A model generated the notes under the pieces. The model was not told the origin of the DNA. It worked only from the letters and a program-made list of their open reading frames with translations, and searched no databases. Positions 51,701 to 60,056 of a stretch of DNA of 64,000 bases are shown here, piece by piece. Source of the stretch: Rosa chinensis (taxonomy: Eukaryota; Streptophyta; Magnoliopsida; Rosales; Rosaceae); assembly GCF_002994745.2 (NCBI RefSeq), contig NC_037092.1, positions 21,353,001 to 21,417,000 of the forward strand, written 5' to 3'. The position numbers were made by a program, and so were the translations under genes. Numbering within the stretch: the first letter of the stretch is position 1; each line of letters opens with the position of its first letter.

Positions 51701-52971
51701 TTGATCCACTTCTTTCAAAAGATAATTATGTAGGCTTTGTGGCTTATAGGCTCAAGTTTTTTCAATATGTGGTGGGACATGTTCATCAGGATGAGTTTTT
51801 GTTGGGAACTAGCTCTTCAATTTTTTATTCACCATTCCATGAACTTGTGAGGAAGTTTTTTCCTTTATCACTTATTGCTGCCATCCGTTTGATACAACCA
51901 CTTTTGGCTATCATATTGAGAGAAGATGCATACTATATCATTGGAATTGTGGTGGTTATCTCTATTAATGAGCTGGTGTCTTTGAAGTCTAAGAAACAAG
52001 ACCTTGAACCTAGGTATGGTGATGTTTATAATGGGAATCATTGTTCTCCTGTGAGCTGTTCTCTTTTCCTCCCTGAATTCATGAATGCATGGCTTATTAA
52101 ATTTTGCTTCGTTACAATTGACTTTGGAGATCTTGCCTTGGTTCCTTCAAAACATTTTCCAATACCCATGTGGTCAAATGAAGCTTATTTGCCTCTCTTG
52201 TTGTCTGCAATTATGCACTCCCAGATAATGGAATTTGTGATTTCAAGCCATCTACTGCAGAGTCCCATTAGAGAAGCCTTGAGGGTCTTTTCTAATATGC
52301 AAAATTCGAATTGTCGGCAGTCAAATTCTGATTCTCACGTGAGTGTTCATCTATGTGCACTAATACATACTTGGCAAGTTACAGATGACGAAAATGAAGC
52401 TACTACTGTGGCAATTGCACTCAACTCTAGTGCTGCAGTGTGTATTCAAAGTGTTGCAGTGTGTATTCAGCTCAGCTCATGTAAGGCTACCTTTGATACA
52501 GATATATATGTTGCAACTGCACTTATTGGCATGTATTCAAAGTGTGGTCTTTCTCTCAATTTTCAAGATAAGGAAATTGTTACTTACTTTAAGAAGATGA
52601 GGCAACATGAGATGCTTCCCACACCATTCTCTTATGCTACTTTATTGAGTTGTTGTGCAGAGCTAGCTTCTTCATTCCAAGAGAAACAGATTACTACTTC
52701 ATTGATATTAATGAAAATTTCACTTGCCAAAGTGTTTGAAATTGAAACTGATGGTGGGTTTGCACACAATTTGGAGAAGATGTGTTTACTTATTGCTGGA
52801 CATGAGTGGGCAGCTGATGTGATATCTTCATATTTTTCTCTTCTTAATGTGGATGACCTCGCAGATCAGTTTGTTGCACTTGTTGATTTATTGGGTTTGA
52901 AAAAAGTACTGAGTTTGGGTGGTGACTTGCATGATGAAGTAGGGACAATTTGGAAGATAATTCAGGCTTGA
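48631..52971 (+). CDS. 1446-codon chimeric open frame of captured host sequences
   Basis: An uninterrupted frame from within the 5' LTR to 30 bp before the 3' LTR. By residue: 1-35 LTR; 36-230 Pro/Ser-rich with a run of six Pro, source unknown; about 270-475 EBP2-like (rRNA processing); about 555-575 an RRM end (GLSKGYGFVKYAAVQM) as in plant splicing factor SF1; about 634-880 ARIA-like armadillo repeats; about 1280-1350 pentatricopeptide motifs; the rest unassigned, with hydrophobic stretches near 1120-1160. None of the pieces is a full domain set. The real start is uncertain: the 48631 and 48694 ATGs are in the LTR, and the next in-frame ATG is 49012. Whether it is translated is unknown. A frame this long by chance in four unrelated fusions is unlikely, which suggests selection or very recent assembly from coding RNAs. 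Confidence 0.6.
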   Translation: MKYIEIYICLISLVFLSFLLQLMSLHGYDPGDRNNWYQSPHLGLFPVSPAVYGGGISGVYCRTHASHPHGSPSYPAPPSPFPFQPIYPPPPPPSQTIINGYTFPPHFLYPNQTHTSTNQLSYPHSQVMVEPELPSFQPQYAINPSIPTFRSPSVPTFVPQPQFTDPIAPSSICSMGNCEPLALITDRMRTIPSSSSSSSGPQTHEDTTNPSSLPPISDVFVQKEVLRYEAAISALIDKLEKFHQPLSIIVTEEVSLAGESATSDYHQGKQAVIVEGQDDLIRDEEEDEITQVDEENRERKQSLEHSQVAHVSGTVMRDRLRSAPAVPSSGNSILGNDKELEDNSDMGAHVSDSELEQESEEKGDVRLTESSQNSTYNKEGLLEKLGGTSWPKNAKWVDKLMSDTEQEQTVDVHDDLPGELAFYTQALNGMRMAFEKLQLMGLPFLRPEDYYAEMVKSESQLEKVKSQFLLEMTTNRSQTSSFQVCTTLNLNFQDVGSAFESILSGMLKLYHNCLNGKVGDKNWPPDEWIEKMNGDAGNWFDNRSTKGIKLDNFLVATGLSKGYGFVKYAAVQMGNSAFNIPGYNLLFNLDGGLTNLAYWQMSLPLAVGLEKIQRDAVLLLPQVAQLKLPQFFLSIKKLVLLAGALKPVIDSLSSPCMEIQRAAALLLGQLITADLDCKAHIVQRHAVQPLIKMLQSPDSQVREMSAFAMGGFAQDTHNQDGIAHNGPIHNQDGIAHNGPIVPLLKLLNSKKESLRHNAAFALYKEGNLVALIKFEIVQKFEDGEFFVQRTKDCVEGKICGRVSNNLLYLMWVTDEDVQSRIALALAHLGKPGDRRVIFIEHKGMKLLLGLLQSKSLKQQHDGSLFLHKLVTKATPLSLDVITESLTAVAQALCTGLHIIVAYTFYQHCSMVVEASIILWYFSLVHFSLDSVDFRSAMLWVCLIHAREHALDYLFMTYTVHALSLPVATMFIKVVTGDNLFLFEVPILHLPCQTKPICHPRRFCADEAIDFLKSNSTLSFLRYSFDPLLSKDNYVGFVAYRLKFFQYVVGHVHQDEFLLGTSSSIFYSPFHELVRKFFPLSLIAAIRLIQPLLAIILREDAYYIIGIVVVISINELVSLKSKKQDLEPRYGDVYNGNHCSPVSCSLFLPEFMNAWLIKFCFVTIDFGDLALVPSKHFPIPMWSNEAYLPLLLSAIMHSQIMEFVISSHLLQSPIREALRVFSNMQNSNCRQSNSDSHVSVHLCALIHTWQVTDDENEATTVAIALNSSAAVCIQSVAVCIQLSSCKATFDTDIYVATALIGMYSKCGLSLNFQDKEIVTYFKKMRQHEMLPTPFSYATLLSCCAELASSFQEKQITTSLILMKISLAKVFEIETDGGFAHNLEKMCLLIAGHEWAADVISSYFSLLNVDDLADQFVALVDLLGLKKVLSLGGDLHDEVGTIWKIIQA
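49660..50060 (+). pseudogene. captured EBP2-like rRNA-processing gene piece
   Basis: Reads DSELEQESEEKGDVRLTESS, then NKEGLLEKLGGTSWPKNAKW, LPGELAFYTQALNGMRMAFE, and LPFLRPEDYYAEMVKSESQL. This is the N-terminal two thirds of plant EBP2, a nucleolar 60S assembly factor, including the conserved EL-x-FYTQAL and FLRP-x-DYYAEM motifs. It ends at about TTNRSQTSSF, where the next bases look like an exon end with GTATGC retained, after which homology stops. The basic C terminus is absent. Confidence 0.8.
50530..51250 (+). pseudogene. captured ARIA-like armadillo repeat piece
   Basis: Reads SIKKLVLLAGALKPVIDSLS, RAAALLLGQLITADLDCKAH, IVQRHAVQPLIKMLQSPDSQ, GIAHNGPIVPLLKLLNSKKE, FFVQRTKDCVEG, ICGRVSNNLLYLMWVTDEDV and LLLGLLQSKSLKQQ. 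The order equals the C-terminal armadillo repeats of ARM repeat protein interacting with ABF2, a BTB/ARM ABA-signalling protein. The BTB domain is missing. Blocks that the family encodes in several exons are joined without introns, indicating a spliced RNA source. A 36-bp tandem duplication (50779-50850) doubles HNQDGIAHNGPI. Confidence 0.8.
52480..52690 (+). pseudogene. captured pentatricopeptide-repeat piece
   Basis: DIYVATALIGMYSKCGLS and VTYFKKMRQHEMLPTPFSYA followed by TLLSCCAELASSFQ are plant PLS-type PPR motifs. A short segment between them lacks the usual linking motif, so two parts of a PPR gene were joined with a deletion. Confidence 0.65.
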
Positions 52972-53001
52972 GGTCAAGCCTGTTCTTCGAGCGGGTGGAA
53001 A

Positions 53002-53236
53002 TGTTATGATTCTATACTTTTATATGGGCCATTATTCTTGTATGGGCCTATTTGGACTTTATGTTTCGAGAGTCCACTACTTCTAGATATTTTCTTTGCT
53101 TAAATAACCACTAGCACTTGTAACAGAGGATCATTGAAGTATATTGAAATTTACATTTGCTTGATTTCTCTTGTTTTCCTTTCCTTCCTTTTGCAACTGA
53201 TGTCGCTTCACGGTTATGATCCCGGGGATCGTAACA
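53002..53236 (+). repeat. 3' LTR of the chimeric element
   Basis: 235 bp copy of the LTR, preceded by the purine tract and followed by CCCAC. Confidence 0.93.
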
Positions 53237-53589
53237 CCCACAATAGTTCGATGTGACGGATTGTACATGGGATTTCCATCACTACGAAACCTCATTACGG
53301 CATTTTCTTGAATAAAGTTGCTTTTGAGGTCTACCAATGTCAACAATTTGCAGCACGGGCTCCGGTCGTGGACCAAAAGGCATGTGGGTGTACGTGAAAA
53401 CAGGTCTCTAGATAACTGGGGGTAACAGCGCCAAGACTTGCACACAAGCTGGCATTGGACGAGCGTTTTGGTTGGAAGTTTGCACAAGATCTCTGCTATT
53501 ATGTGGTCCGGTAATTGAAGAAGGTAGGGTTTCTTATCTTCTTGGTTTGGTACTAGTCCACCATTATTCTGGCAAACTTTGGTTGTCAT

Positions 53590-55214
53590 CCTGTTTGGTT
53601 GGAAGAGTTTGAAGCACTGCCGGCATCGCTATATGTAGGGTTTGAAGCATAAGTTCTATTTTGGGTTTGGGGCCCAAGGGCTGCTTTTAATCCTTGGGCC
53701 TAAGTTAATTCGTGACTGTTTATATTCAATTTTGGTTCAATGTAATCAATCTGATTTGTTGTTTTCAAGTTCTCTCAATGATGTTAAATTATGAAAATTT
53801 GGTGAAGAATTTTCTTGACCTACAATTTGACACTGTTTCCTTTGTTTAATTAAAACTCATATTACACGTCCCGGAAGGGAGGAAGAAGAATTCAGATGCT
53901 GCATTATGTTGTTTTAACTAAAGAAAAAAAAAATTTAACAAAAAAAGAAAATAGAGAGCAATGGGATTCAGAAACATCGCTCTACAGCTATAACGGATAA
54001 TAGCAAGTAGGTTTATGTATCAACAAAATCACTGGAAGTGCTTGGTCCCAACCTTCCAAGTTAGGTTTTCAATTTTGTTAGGCTTCACCATGTACGTACA
54101 AGTTTAGATCAACTTGGTGTGTTGGCATTCCATACAAAACGGGAAAGTATCTTTGTAGTTTAATGAGTTTAATATCTTTTATTCATTTAAAGATATTTTT
54201 CTGTGTGCCAAAGTGTAAATCATTTTAATATTTGATCTCCTTAATTGTTTATATTTTGTTAACACAAAAAGATTTGTTTTTCCTTATAGAAGGGGATTAG
54301 GGTAAAAAAGCTGTTTTGGTTGGTGCGGCAGCTGTTTATATAGCTTGGAAAAACATACGGAAAGGTGGAGGCTTCCAAAGACGCAAGAATATTGATAAGA
54401 GTCTTGCTTGTTTGTTTGAGTTTGAGTCTTCACAAAGAGTCAATACACTTGGTTCATGTGTAAGTGTTATTGATCATGTTTTCATATGCATAAAAACTCT
54501 CTTGAGATCAGTAGAGAGACTGTGAAGAAAAAAGAGCAAGATCGTGTGATCGTTCAAGTGAAGAAGAAGGTCAAGATTCAAGACAAACACCACTCTAGTG
54601 ATAGCCGCGTAGAGAGCTATATGCGTTTGTAAAGAACATATCTTTCATCATAAGTTAATTCTTATTTTGAGTTTTCAAGAGTAAGAGCCCCGCAGTGTTT
54701 TTAATCTCATATTTGAGATTTTCACTGTGTATTCAAAATTTGGAGTTCTGTTTATTATTTTTCGGTTTCTGGTACCTAGCAAGTATTGATCAGTGCACTG
54801 CAATCCCCATTTTCCAGAAAATCATATTCTGTCCTTGTATTTTCACACCAACTTACTCATGATAAAAGATAAATAACCTACACATATAGGAGAACAAAGC
54901 GAGGAAAGAAAATTACAAACAAGTTAGCGTGCATGACAATCACATGGAACATCCACTTTTGCTGCAGCCGGGGTTCCTGCTGTCCCATTTTCATGGATCT
55001 TAAAACATGTACCACATTTCATCAAATGTATAAAAACTTGCACCAAGTTCAAAATGATTCATAGTTATCACAGGGCTACACTGCTATTGTCTAATAGGAG
55101 ACGCCTTCTTTAACAATACAGAAGGTATTGGAATGAAAATAGACATGTAGCAAAATCAACGACACTCAGTGCTCAAACAGGCCTATCTCACCAGCATCTA
55201 AACTGAAATGAATT
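53590..55214. other. F-box gene promoter and a possible solo LTR
   Basis: Between about 54250 and 54770 the sequence has the feel of a copia LTR (GTAGAGAGCTATATGCGTTT, AAGAGTAAGAGCCCCGCAGT), but no clear TG...CA boundaries or target duplication were found. The frame at 54316-54525 is inside it. No gene supported. Confidence 0.3.
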
Positions 55215-58082
55215 TCAACCACCCCGAGCTTCCCTTCTGGTGGCATCGTGCAGCAGTTCAACATCAACTCCCTCTGGAGGTAGTTGAACATATCTCACAA
55301 CTGACCCCCTGATAAAACAGTTCCTCACTGAAAGCTGCAAAAAGACATTGCCAACCGATTCTTAAATTAAAAGAGCAACTTATTATTCAAGAGTGAAATT
55401 CAACTGGTATGTTTTATTTAAGCATAATAGGGTCACACAGGCAGAAACACAACCAGCAGCTCAACAACGCAAAAAGAGTATGTTGACAATTAAATGTAAC
55501 CCAGCAAATAAGCATCAAAAGTCTTGAAAGCTAGTGACGCATGTTTCTATAGTTTTTCCCCTCACCCAAAAAGAAAAACAAACATTGAAGTTTGAATCCA
55601 ACATCTTCTAGCAATGCTAGTTTAACCACACACAATCTAGCGAGAAGGAAAACTCTACCAGTAGGAGTTCAACAGATAATCCTTCCATCACTAGATTCAA
55701 TGAATGTGCAAATTAAACTGGCAAATTAACAGGTCTAACTTATCCAAAAAAAGACAGGTCCAACTTATCCAAAAAAGACAAAGGTACTCGGATCAGATAA
55801 TACTTAAGAACATATAAGCTTAGGTGCATGCCCAGAAATCACCAACCACCATATTGTATGCTACACTTTACCACAGACCAACATAAAAAAGGGAATGAAT
55901 ACAATCACTCATAAACCCCAAACTAGATTACGACACTTCTAATATACAGATTCTATCCTTTTAAGCTGCCCAGTCTACACAGAGTCCCATCCAAAAAAGA
56001 AAAAGAAGAAGAATATGATACTTGATTAACAAATTTAGCTAGAATCTTACTTACCCAAAAGATCCAGTCACCATAATTTTAGTTGTCCTCTAATTATCAG
56101 TTTGACCTTAAAATCCACCCCAGATTTCCAATGACTTAAGCTCATATGTGACAGGATTCTTACAATGAAAGAAAGAAAAAGTGAATGAAACCCTAACTGT
56201 ATAACTAAACTTTCCCAAGGAATGAACAAGTGCATGCTTAGAATAAAGTTGCATTTATGTATTTCACTTTTGGGTGTACATAAATTCTTTGAAGCACTAA
56301 GCTGTAAAATGCTTGTCCGCAAATAGGTCAGCCTCACACTGTTGAATTTGCTTCTTTTTTGCGAGGGAGACAACACATGAGGGGAGGGTGAGAGAGAGAC
56401 GCCAGGGACACAGTACTAAATTGAACAGGGTTTTACTGTTGAACAAGAGCAGTGGCTCTGCACGTTTAAGGAAGGGGGCAGTAGAGGAAAGCAGACATTC
56501 CGTTTTACTTATAGGCACACTCTCACAACACACATATACACTGATGGTTAGTCAAACATGCCTTTGTTTTTCTTCTTTATCATGGGTCGGAGAAGCAACC
56601 AAACCCAGTCTTTTTCAGCTATAACAGACGTTTATGAGAGAAAATAAATTACAAAAACTTCTTTATAAAGGGACTTGAATCTCATTGTTATACTCCAGAT
56701 TATATCTCCAAACCCCAAACTCCTTACTAGCTCTATCCATACCATTTTTGGTCCACTCTTCTGTGCCATTAACTCCAGTAAACTAAATCCTAGGTGGCTT
56801 CCAATCTTCAAAATCCAATTAATGAAATCACAACAGATGACTCGGTTTCTCTTTAGTGGGATTTATCCCCACCCTAGAACAAATTTCATCGCTGCTAATG
56901 CGTACTTTCTCATAGTGCCACATATCCTCTTCCTAAAATATGAATTCTAAATGCATCTTATTAGTACATTATTCCAAGCCTTATGTAGCTTATCAGAAAG
57001 TGTGATACACTGCCTCAAAGTGGTTTCATTTACCCCTCCCTTCAGCTTCATAATTATTTCAAGAATCCAACTATCCCACACTCAACTCATTCCCTTTTCT
57101 CTATCTTCACTGTCAACACTTCCATCAACTAAATATCCTACGAAAGAACCAAAATTTGCAATCCTTCACATTAAAATTAAAACACAAACTGTTATGTACT
57201 TCCAGAATGCAATGTTATGATCACTCAGAAGCCAGGACCTCCTCAAGGGAACGGCCAATCCTAAATGCATCTTATTAGTACATTATTCCAAGTTTTAAGT
57301 AGCTCCAGAAAGTGTAATATACTGCCTTAAAAGTGGTTTCATTTAACCTTCCCTTCAGCTTCATCGTTATTTCAAGAATCTAACTATCCCGCTCGACTCA
57401 TTCCCTTTCCTCTATCTTAACTGTCACACTTCCATCAACTATATATCCTACAAAGAGCCAAAATCCGCAATCCTTCACATAAAAATTCAAATACCAACTG
57501 CTATGTACTTCCTGTATGCAATTAACGTGCTTATGAGCTTATGATCACTCATAAGCCAGGGTACAGGACCTACTCAAGTGAACGGCCAATCGCCACCATT
57601 GTTCATCAATTACACAAAAACAAATTCGACAGAGCATGCTAAATCCAAAACCCTAACTTCACACGACATTCAAAATTACCAGGATTACCCTCAAATTACC
57701 AAAACCCTAGAAAGTAAAAATACGCCACACAGGCACGTAAAGAAGAGTAAATTAGCAAAAGAGAAGTGAGAGATACCATGTGGGGGTACTTGTCCTGGTC
57801 AACAACCCTAGTGTTCTCAAGCTTTATGTTGAGATACTGATCGACGGAGTGAAGTGTGCCCCTAATCGCAAGGTCGTTCTTGAGCTCCACAGTGACTTCT
57901 CGGCCCACCAACTCCTTGAAGTAGGAGAAGAACAACTGCACAGACCCAAAAAAAAAAACAGTTGAGATTAACGGTTGCAGAGAAACTCCGACGGAAAATC
58001 AGTAAGAAATTACAATCGGAAAATAGGGGGAAACGCTACGAGAAAAGGTTGGAATAGAAAACTGGAAATTGAAGATTACCAT
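55215..58082 (-). CDS. LSM2: U6 snRNA-associated Sm-like protein LSm2
   Basis: Exon 3 (55215-55334), exon 2 (57777-57935) and a 3-bp coding exon 1 (58080-58082, the ATG alone before GTAATC) give 93 residues, the exact family length. Protein: LFFSYFKELVGREVTVELKN, IRGTLHSVDQYLNIKLENTR (Sm1), then LSVRNCFIRGSVVRYVQLPP (Sm2) and a short RREARGG tail. LSm2 is part of the LSm1-7 ring (mRNA decapping in the cytoplasm) and LSm2-8 ring (U6 snRNA in the nucleus). Splice sites: TGTGCAG and TTTTGCAG acceptors, GTATCT donor. The 2.4 kb intron 2 contains a 314-bp tandem duplication. The frame that starts MQLFFSYFK before exon 2 is an artefact; the true start is the ATG in exon 1, which is separated from exon 2 by 144 bp. 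Confidence 0.93.
56947..57591. repeat. 314-bp tandem duplication in LSM2 intron 2
   Basis: Two head-to-tail copies (56947-57260 and 57261-57591), each starting CTAAATGCATCTTATTAG and ending with GAACGGCCAATC, about 85-90 percent alike. Non-coding. Confidence 0.8.
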
Positions 58083-58388
58083 TTTTTGTTAGGTAGAAGA
58101 AGGAGAAGGTGAGCTGTTTTGGTTTCCCTCCGATCGAGTTTTGGGCGGTGGAGCGAAGAGTGAAAGATGTGGAATGTGGAGTTCGCGGCTTCGCGTTATT
58201 TAGGTGTTTTGCCCGGGACTGGCATAAAGAGTCATCGTATTTAATCGGGCCTTGGGCCTCTTTAGTTTTTTTAATAAAAAAAACCTGGAGAATAATAAAA
58301 AAAATTAGTTTCTCCAACTAACCAAGGACTAAAATATTCAAGATATCCTTGATAAATTTCGTTTTTTACAAGCATCGATATTAATTTT
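58083..58388. other. LSM2 promoter and 5' region
   Basis: About 300 bp upstream of the LSM2 start. TTATTTAGGTG at 58197 is a possible core element on the plus strand only; no firm TATA box on the minus strand. Confidence 0.3.
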
Positions 58389-59297
58389 AGGGTCCTTGAC
58401 CAAAAACCCCAAAATGAGCCAAAGTTATCCCATTTACCCCAGCAACTGATTTTTATTCCCACTAACCCAATCTAAAGAGAAATGACAATTTTGCCCTTAG
58501 TCTAATTAAGAAACCACAGCCACAGCCACTCATCTCTCTCTCTCTTCCCGATCCCCACCTCTCTCTCTCTCTCTCTCATCACCAATCGAATGCAGCCTTA
58601 CCAGACCATCTCCGAGACAGCCTCCGTCCTCGGCCAGAATATCGTGGTCACCTTGAACCTCTCCACCGCCTTCAACATCCATTTGAAATCAAACTGCTCT
58701 ATCAGAACCAGAGTCGCTGCCGGGTCGAGTTCCATCTGGAGCGCATGCATCCTGGCGACCACAGCTATGAAATTCCGGTGTAGCCTGTGAAGGAGAGCTT
58801 GTGATTGTTGGAGCTTGGGTCGAGAAAGTGAATCGGAGATTGGGGACGTTGACCCGGTCGTGATAGTTGCTGAAATAGTCGGATCTGGCGAAGGCACTTG
58901 GCAGCGTAGTTAGTGAAGATGTCTTTAGCGTCAATGGGCATACCTGGTAAAGTGTTTGATGTGCGAGCGGGAGGCTTCGACCTCGCCGAAGGAGGAAGAG
59001 TAGAAGCCGGTTTCGATTCCAACCAAGTCTCCTCTGTGTCTTTTTTTTTTTACTGGATTTTGGGTTTTTTTTTTTTTTTCCAGTTGAGATCGAGCATGAG
59101 AGGGTGAAGACTTTTTTTTTTTGATAAAATAGGGGCAGAATGCCCAGAAGGAAAGAAATTGAAAAAAAAAAAAAGTTCTATTAGGGGACAATAGACGTCT
59201 ATTAGGGGGCAATAGTCATTTTGAATTAATGTAATCTCTTCGTTTTTTTTTCTTTGATCAAAGTTTTATTTGTGTAATTTTTTCTTTGATCAAAGTT
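58389..59297. mobile_element. MULE-like element, inverted relative of 40456-41530, truncated
   Basis: Begins AGGGTCCTTGACCAAAAACC and continues with TTATCCCATTTACCCC and CACTAACCCAATCT, matching the right end of the 40.5-41.5 kb element in reverse. Its inner AATAGACGTCTATTAGGGGG part mirrors that element's TCTATTGCCCCCCAATAGA. The far end is cut at about 59297 by the Ty3/gypsy gag sequence. The interior holds a fragment that may derive from an AMP-binding enzyme gene. Confidence 0.5.
58600..58780 (-). pseudogene. possible acyl-activating (4CL-like) enzyme fragment
   Basis: The minus strand reads MHALQMELDPAATLVLIEQF and DFKWMLKAVERFKVTTI. In 4-coumarate:CoA ligase-like enzymes a stretch with G-x-x-VVLMERFD, then MLKAVE-x-Y-x-VT, sits between the ATP-binding loop and the substrate pocket. 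The segment is surrounded by stops in other frames and lies inside the MULE-like element. Only about 40 residues support the call. Confidence 0.35.
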
Positions 59298-59696
59298 TTA
59301 TTTATCTCGAAAGAGTCCAACAAAACATCTCCAGGTCAAGGTGGCCACATCCTTTGTCTTCAGTACAAAATCCCACCACTGCTTTGCCTCATCCTGGAGG
59401 AGAAATGTAGCTACTATCCACCTCTCAACGTCAGTACAGATAATCATCTTAAAATAGGTCTCCATGTTCTCGACCCAGCATTCAGCTAACATGTAGTCTG
59501 TACCACCATGAAATGCGACTGCTCCCAATCTAGTAACTTCCCCAGTCAACCATGATAGGCGAGTAGTATTAATGCCCTCAAAAACAGGCAGAACAGGCTG
59601 CATCAAAAGCGGTTCTTGCACTTCATCTTTCCGGTAAGACTCCTTCAGAGGGAAAAATCTGCCTCTACCTTTAGCACTGTCTCCCTGAAGATCCAT
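59298..59696 (-). pseudogene. Ty3/gypsy gag N-terminal part
   Basis: 133 codons from MDLQGDSAKGRGRFF to the cut. The retrotransposon gag domain shows in FHGGTDYMLAECWVENMETY, VERWIVATFLLQDEAKQWWD and LTWRCFVGLFRDK. It forms the capsid in intact elements. There is no zinc knuckle because the element is truncated. Confidence 0.8.
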
Positions 59697-60056
59697 TACC
59701 TAAAGAATATAGCGTAACCATAAGGTACTCTCCCAATCACAAGTATAAGTCAACGTTATGACTAAATCAACCGCAACACTACGTCAGAAGATACAATTCT
59801 ATCCCCTACGTAAACAAGAGTTAAATCTAAAGGTCCTCGTTCCTCAAAAGACTATAACTCCTAGAAGCTACCTTAAGCTCCTACAACTTATTCACTGAGC
59901 CAACACTACCCTGAAGACTCACATTCCAACACTCATTGCATACCCAATGACTATATCAATACCGAAGAGCATCAGATGGGGATCCGCTGCAGACGGGCCA
60001 TCACTCGAGGAGTATTGATTGTCACCAAATATGCACCTTACGCTCTGATACCAAAC

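Larger units (their letters stand above)
48494..53241 (+). mobile_element. young non-autonomous LTR element filled with host gene pieces
   Basis: LTRs at 48499-48733 and 53002-53236, 235 bp each, no difference seen by eye; TGTTATGATTC...GATCGTAACA ends; target duplication CCCAC (48494-48498, 53237-53241). Primer site ACTGGTATCAGAGCC starts at 48734, of initiator tRNA-Met type. Purine tract GCGGGTGGAAA precedes the 3' LTR. No gag, protease, integrase or RT motif is found between them. The interior is one long frame of host-derived blocks. It must have been moved by another element's proteins. The identical LTRs point to very recent insertion. Confidence 0.93.
47695..53589 (-). pseudogene. F-box protein gene (FBA/kelch-associated type) split by an LTR element
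   Basis: The 5' part (53237-53589, minus strand) has the F-box: LQLPDHIIAEILCKLPTKTL, VQCQLVCKSWRCYPQLS, about residues 24-70. The 3' part (47695-48493) has the F-box-associated domain: SCNGFLFVYH, YSISNPLTGESLSFPP, FGFGFSPISNDYKVLLF, GGIYLNGFLHWIVGS, LEVYTPG. The 4738-bp LTR element lies between, in a Val-Gly codon pair. Counting the two parts with one copy of the CCCAC target site gives 1152 bp, 383 codons plus stop, with no other lesion. F-box proteins give substrate specificity to SCF ubiquitin ligases. As it stands the gene is interrupted; from the element the F-box part runs into LTR sequence and stops. Confidence 0.9.

Noticed and set aside
57696..57941. 81-codon LSm2 frame read straight through
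   Set aside because: The ends run into introns on both sides; splicing at TGTGCAG and GTATCT gives the full family length instead.
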